The notes beneath the pieces were generated by a model. It made no database searches. It was given only the letters and a program-made list of their open reading frames with translations, and was not told the DNA's origin. From positions 62,001 to 126,000 of the forward strand of contig NZ_BMGD01000006.1 in the NCBI RefSeq assembly GCF_014639875.1: a DNA stretch of 64,000 nucleotides. Direction: 5' to 3'. The stretch comes from Blastomonas aquatica. Lineage in GTDB: Bacteria; Pseudomonadota; Alphaproteobacteria; Sphingomonadales; Sphingomonadaceae. Of the stretch, positions 60,388-64,000 are shown in pieces. The translations under genes and the position numbers were made by a program. How positions within the stretch are numbered: position 1 is the first letter of the stretch; each line of letters opens with the position of its first letter.

Positions 60388-61293
60388 TCAGCCCTGCCCC
60401 TTGGTTTTGGTCGCGCCGGCCTTGAAGTTGCCCTCGATGAAATCGATCACCATCCCGGCGATGTCCTTGCCGGTGGCGTTCTCGATCCCCTCCAGCCCCG
60501 GTGAGCTGTTGACTTCCATGATCACCGGACCGTGATTCGAGCGCAGGATATCGACACCTGCGACGTTCAATCCCATCACCTTGGCAGCGCGAACCGCGGT
60601 CGAGCGTTCCTCGGGGGTGATCTTGATTGCCTTGGCGCTGCCGCCCCGGTGCAGGTTTGAGCGGAAATCCCCCTTCGCCCCGGTGCGCATCATCGATGCG
60701 ACCACCTTGCCCCCGATCACGAAGATGCGGATGTCGCTGCCATCGGCCTCCTTGATGAACTCCTGCACCAGGATGTTGACGTTGGCGCCGCGAAACGCCT
60801 CGATCACCGACTTAGCCGACTTTTCGGTCTCGCCCAGCACCACGCCGATGCCTTGCGTACCCTCGAGCAGCTTGATGACGACAGGCGCGCCGCCGACGAT
60901 CTTGAGCACCTCGTCGGTCTGCCTGGGGTCATGCGCGAACGCAGTAACCGGAAGGCCCAGACCGTGCTTGGCGAAGATCTGCATCGAACGCAATTTGTCG
61001 CGCGAACGACCGATCGCGACGCTCTCGTTGAGCGACCAAACCCCCATCATCTCGAACTGCCGGACGACCGCAAGACCGTATTGCGTGATCGATGCACCGA
61101 TCCGCGGGATCACCGCATCATAGCCCATAACCGGCTCACCATGGTATTGCGCGCCGGGGCGGTGCGAGGTGATGTTCATCGTCACCCGCAACGTGTTGAG
61201 GATGTCGATCTCGTGTCCACGATCCCGCGCCGCTTCGCACAGACGGCGATGCGAATACAGATTGGGGTTGCGCGCCAGCATGGCGATTTTCAT
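60388..61293 (-). CDS. rimK: Ribosomal protein S6 L-glutamate ligase
   Basis: This 301-residue ATP-grasp ligase has [16 protein letters not shown] at the N-terminus, [14 protein letters not shown] in the ATP-grasp core and [37 protein letters not shown] supplies the metal ligands. RimK adds glutamates to the C-terminus of S6. It lies 25 bases after rimB, which encodes its partner protease. Confidence 0.94.
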   Translation of the reverse strand: MKIAMLARNPNLYSHRRLCEAARDRGHEIDILNTLRVTMNITSHRPGAQYHGEPVMGYDAVIPRIGASITQYGLAVVRQFEMMGVWSLNESVAIGRSRDKLRSMQIFAKHGLGLPVTAFAHDPRQTDEVLKIVGGAPVVIKLLEGTQGIGVVLGETEKSAKSVIEAFRGANVNILVQEFIKEADGSDIRIFVIGGKVVASMMRTGAKGDFRSNLHRGGSAKAIKITPEERSTAVRAAKVMGLNVAGVDILRSNHGPVIMEVNSSPGLEGIENATGKDIAGMVIDFIEGNFKAGATKTKGQG

Positions 61294-61318
61294 GGGGTAA
61301 TCCTTTGGGGAAAAGGGG

Positions 61319-61789
61319 TCATCGGTCGGTCATTTCGGGCTGGCCCAGCACCCATTTGCGCGCACAATCGACGCGGAAACCACGGCGCAGCGCGCGTCGG
61401 CCGATCAGTATGGGGAACGTCATGGTGGTACGGTTGGCCAAGGTCATATGCCCCTTCCAGCGCACGCTACCAAGGATCATCGTCGTTTCTATGACATAGC
61501 GTAGTTCGATCGCACCATTCGAACTTTTGATGCTGCGCTGTTCGACTCCCGGCGCTCGGTATTTGCGCGCGGGTTCGCCGCGGTGCGCCCGGAACCAGAA
61601 TTCGACGACCAGCTGGCCATCGATCATCAGCGGCTTGACCCGGGTTGCATGGATCGAGGAGGTGGCAGCGCCGGTATCGATCTTGGCCTTGATCCGGTGC
61701 AATCCCAGATCAGGCAGGTCAATGCACTCGGACCAGCCGATATCGACCAGTTCCCGGCCAACTTTTGTTCTAAGGGGAGACCGGGGCAT
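61319..61789 (-). CDS. rimB: RimB-like retropepsin family zinc/aspartic protease
   Basis: This 156-residue protein has the retropepsin-like D-T-G-A-A-T-S at 38-44, [15 protein letters not shown] and P-I-L-I-G-R-R-A-L. This family (ATP-dependent zinc protease by older annotation) acts with RimK in Pseudomonas, where RimB trims or modulates S6 modification. The start at 61789 (M-P-R-S-P) is preferred, 85 bases after the gdhA stop. All three genes face the same way. Confidence 0.85.
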   Translation of the reverse strand: MPRSPLRTKVGRELVDIGWSECIDLPDLGLHRIKAKIDTGAATSSIHATRVKPLMIDGQLVVEFWFRAHRGEPARKYRAPGVEQRSIKSSNGAIELRYVIETTMILGSVRWKGHMTLANRTTMTFPILIGRRALRRGFRVDCARKWVLGQPEMTDR

Positions 61790-61873
61790 CGCTGCGCCCG
61801 TTAGCAGGCCGCGCGGGCAGCGCAACGGGGTTGCGGCGAGCAGTTCGTCCCGCTCGCCGCGACCGTCATCGGT

Positions 61874-63229
61874 TTACACGACGCCAAAGGCGAGCATCGC
61901 ATCGGCAACCTTCTTGAAGCCCGCGATGTTGGCGCCCTTCACATAATCGACGTAGCCGCCGCTTTGCGCGCCATAGGTCAGGCAACTGTTGTGGATGCCC
62001 TGCATGATGTCCTTGAGCATCTGCTGCAGCTCGTCTTCCTTCCAGGCGCGCCGCTCGGAATTCTGGCTCATCTCGAGGCCGGAGACCGCAACCCCGCCTG
62101 CATTAGAGGCCTTGCCCGGTGCGTAGAGAATCTTGGCATCCTTGAAGACATGCACGCCATCAAGATCGGTGGGCATGTTGGCCCCCTCGGACACCGCGAT
62201 GCAACCGTTCTTGACCAGCAACCGTGCGTCATCGCCGAGCAGCTCGTTCTGCGTCGCGCACGGCAGCGCGACATCGCAAGGCACACCCCAGGGGGTCTTG
62301 CCCTCATGGAAGGTCGCGCTCTTGAATTCAGCAACATATTCCTCGATGCGGCCGCGGCGATGAGTCTTGTGTTCCTTGACCCAGTCGATCTTGGCCTGGG
62401 TGATGCCATCGGGGTCATGGATAAAACCGCCCGAATCGGACAGGGTCAGCACTTTGCCGCCCATCTGGACGATCTTTTCAGCCGCGTGCGTCGCGACATT
62501 GCCCGAGCCCGAAATCACCGCAGTCTTGCCGACAAGGTCATCGCCCTTGTGCGCCAGCATGTTGGCGAGAAAATAGACCGCGCCATAGCCGGTCGCCTCG
62601 GTGCGGATCAGCGAGCCGCCCCATTCGAGACCCTTGCCGGTGAGCACCCCGGTGAACTGGTTGGTGATGCGCTTGTACTGGCCGAACATATAGCCGATCT
62701 CGCGTCCGCCCACGCCGATGTCGCCCGCAGGCACATCGACGTCCGCGCCGATATGCCGGTACAACTCGGTCATGAAGCTCTGGCAGAAGCGCATGATCTC
62801 GCGCACGCTCTTGCCCTTGGGATTGAAGTTCGATCCGCCCTTGCCGCCGCCCATCGGCAGCCCGGTCAGCGCATTCTTGAAGGTCTGCTCGAACGCAAGG
62901 AACTTGAGCACCGATTCGTTGACCGAAGGGTGGAAGCGGATGCCGCCTTTATAGGGGCCGATGGCGTTGTTGTTCTGGACGCGCCAGCCACGCTGGACAC
63001 GGATGCTGCCGTTATCGTCCTCCCAGCAAACACGGAACGACACCACCCGATCCGGCTCGGCGATACGGCGCAGGATCTGCTGCTCGTGGTACTGGACCTT
63101 GTCGGCCATGAAGTCGAAAATGTCTTCCGCAACCTCCTGCACCGCCTGGACGAATTCGGGCTGGTGCGGGTTGCGCTTCTTCACGCCTTCCATAAAGGTC
63201 GGCAAGTCTACGTGATCGGTAACGGCCAT
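61874..63229 (-). CDS. gdhA: NADP-dependent glutamate dehydrogenase
   Basis: This 451-residue enzyme of the hexameric family has P-M-G-G-G-K-G-G-S-N-F-N-P-K-G-K-S near 123-139 with the catalytic lysine, D-V-P-A-G-D-I-G-V-G-G-R-E-I-G-Y and the Rossmann G-S-G-N-V-A near 240. It assimilates ammonia into 2-oxoglutarate to give glutamate. The G-rich site AAAGGGGGGG before the ATG is unusually long. It lies upstream of rimB and rimK on the same strand. Confidence 0.96.
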   Translation of the reverse strand: MAVTDHVDLPTFMEGVKKRNPHQPEFVQAVQEVAEDIFDFMADKVQYHEQQILRRIAEPDRVVSFRVCWEDDNGSIRVQRGWRVQNNNAIGPYKGGIRFHPSVNESVLKFLAFEQTFKNALTGLPMGGGKGGSNFNPKGKSVREIMRFCQSFMTELYRHIGADVDVPAGDIGVGGREIGYMFGQYKRITNQFTGVLTGKGLEWGGSLIRTEATGYGAVYFLANMLAHKGDDLVGKTAVISGSGNVATHAAEKIVQMGGKVLTLSDSGGFIHDPDGITQAKIDWVKEHKTHRRGRIEEYVAEFKSATFHEGKTPWGVPCDVALPCATQNELLGDDARLLVKNGCIAVSEGANMPTDLDGVHVFKDAKILYAPGKASNAGGVAVSGLEMSQNSERRAWKEDELQQMLKDIMQGIHNSCLTYGAQSGGYVDYVKGANIAGFKKVADAMLAFGVV

Positions 63230-63422
63230 GAGTCCCCCCCTTTGAGGTAATGCTGCAAACTGCGCGACCCGGCCCGAATGGCAACGAACTCTGCTGATTC
63301 GCCTGCAATTCCGCGCAAACTCTAACGGAAATTTGCCGGGACGATAGTGCTAATTGGCACAGGCAGATGGTGGCTGGAAAAGGCGGGGGATCGACCCAAG
63401 AGGTGGTGCCAACGCGATGGCG

Positions 63423-64000
63423 TTAGCGCCCGGAATCCTCGTCCGAACGCCTGCGCGCAGGCCGGGCGGGATCTGTCATTCCTGTGGCTGCCTCCGGTTC
63501 CACAGGCTCATCCTCGATCACTTCGGCGTCTGTGCCGGGCGAGACGGTGTCATCAGGCTCAAGATCCGCCACAAGCCCGCTGACGCTGCTGCCGCTGCCT
63601 TTGCTGCTATCGTACCTTGCCTCACCATCACCGCCGCTTGTGTCTTCTTCGGCTTCTGGCTTGGGCTCAGGCCCGGTCTCATCAGCGCTGCCACCCCCGA
63701 CCAGCGGGCCCAGCGCCATGGCAAAGCGTGAGGCCTGCGCGCCGATCACGCGATCGACCGCCGGTGCCATCACAGCCACATCTATCCGCATGAAGCCACC
63801 GGCGACATATTCGAACGCCAGCATGGTGCCGCCTTTGATGGGGGCGAGCGTAACCGTGAGCGTCCCCGTCACCGCCTCGCCCTGAAGCGGGCCAAGCGCG
63901 CCTGACATGCGCAGCAGCTTGCCGGGATCGACATGGACGATCTGCATGTGCTGGACGCTGCCACGCAAAGTGCGCTGCGGCGCGCCGCTCTCGGTGCTCG
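63423..64000 (-). CDS. SRPBCC-like protein, C-terminal part with acidic tail (cut by window edge)
   Basis: The frame is open to the right edge, so the N-terminus is missing. The first 80 or so visible residues (I-V-H-V-D-P-G-K-L-L-R-M, L-G-P-L-Q-G, G-T-M-L-A-F-E-Y-V-A-G-G-F) look like the end of a START/SRPBCC domain, ending V-I-G-A-Q-A-S-R-F-A. After it comes a 90-residue tail rich in E, D, P, S and G, with no known motif and an arginine-rich end (R-P-A-R-R-R-S-D-E-D). A TTG at 63968 could be read as a start, but the homologous fold continues upstream. Confidence 0.6.
   Translation of the reverse strand, partial: STESGAPQRTLRGSVQHMQIVHVDPGKLLRMSGALGPLQGEAVTGTLTVTLAPIKGGTMLAFEYVAGGFMRIDVAVMAPAVDRVIGAQASRFAMALGPLVGGGSADETGPEPKPEAEEDTSGGDGEARYDSSKGSGSSVSGLVADLEPDDTVSPGTDAEVIEDEPVEPEAATGMTDPARPARRRSDEDSGR

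Noticed and set aside
1-64000. tRNA and rRNA genes, insertion sequences, integrase genes, attachment-site duplications
   Set aside because: Intergenic regions were read for tRNA T-arms and CCA ends and for transposase or integrase frames; apart from ssrA nothing was found. Short or divergent forms could still be missed by eye.

Overview
The window is high-GC chromosomal DNA of an alphaproteobacterium, most likely a sphingomonad. Three things point there. A circularly permuted (two-piece) ssrA gene at about 56586-56945 has a tag ending ALALAA. At least four families of intergenic palindromes of the sphingomonad type are scattered between genes. The gene set is aerobic and heterotrophic: large TonB receptor, TamAB, Bpt N-degron transferase, two PHA synthases, kynurenine and arginine-succinyltransferase catabolism. 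There are no rRNA or tRNA genes, no insertion sequence, no CRISPR array and no recognisable prophage. Most of the window is housekeeping and catabolic sequence; the clearest accessory gene is an AT-richer one at 16120-17808.

Layout. 1-724: N-terminus of a chemotaxis receptor (partial). 1033-4106: NTF2-like secreted protein, a MerA/Lpd-like flavoprotein, and divergently the arsenite methyltransferase ArsM. 4107-8092: nested palindromes, an extended SDR, a secreted AbgB-like M20 peptidase, two small hypothetical genes. 8339-11429 (minus): crotonase plus thioredoxin-fold isomerase in a coupled pair, a YfcG-like GST, and a winged-helix regulator with a degenerate receiver. 11552-15860: AlaC-type aminotransferase, class I PHA synthase and a phasin with its own double-operator promoter. 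16120-17808: SEC-C plus PD-(D/E)xK-like protein. 18007-22092: ABC transporter of the YbbAP type, divergent from a TesA-like lipoprotein esterase. 22238-25970: TonB receptor and secreted tyrosine-phosphatase-like enzyme. 26100-29230 (minus): universal stress protein, kynureninase and a probable formylkynurenine hydrolase. 29355-36669 (minus): tamB, tamA, bpt. 37065-40905: threonine dehydratase and, divergently, a 3-hydroxyisobutyrate dehydrogenase-like enzyme coupled to a YtcJ-like amidohydrolase. 41148-44090: small secreted protein, a candidate small RNA, rsmE, gshA. 44336-47344: membrane protein, extensin-like protein, ccmB/ccmA, phhB. 47446-50173: a Pseudomonas-style class II PHA synthase with an mcl-PHA depolymerase. 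50281-56244: malate synthase G, then M20 hydrolase-astA and astB. 56338-60367: small membrane protein, ssrA, mscL, lemA with two TPM proteins, a Nudix ADP-ribose hydrolase. 60388-64000 (minus): rimK, rimB, gdhA, and a truncated SRPBCC-like gene.

How genes work together. Carbon storage appears twice: a class I synthase with a phasin, and a class II-like synthase with a depolymerase. Amino-acid catabolism is well represented (arginine to succinylated intermediates, kynurenine to anthranilate, threonine to 2-oxobutyrate, alanine synthesis, glutamate dehydrogenase), with malate synthase closing the glyoxylate or glycolate route. The most interesting items are the SEC-C/nuclease-like gene, the phasin with a histone-H1-like N-terminal tail and a plausible internal start, its twin operators, a candidate two-hairpin sRNA with C-rich loops at 41614-41705, a perfect 33-bp inverted repeat wrapped around another palindrome at 4184-4373, and the duplicated 17-bp loop at the 3' end of ssrA. 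All coordinates come from reading the sequence; family assignments rest on motif and length recognition, not on database searches.
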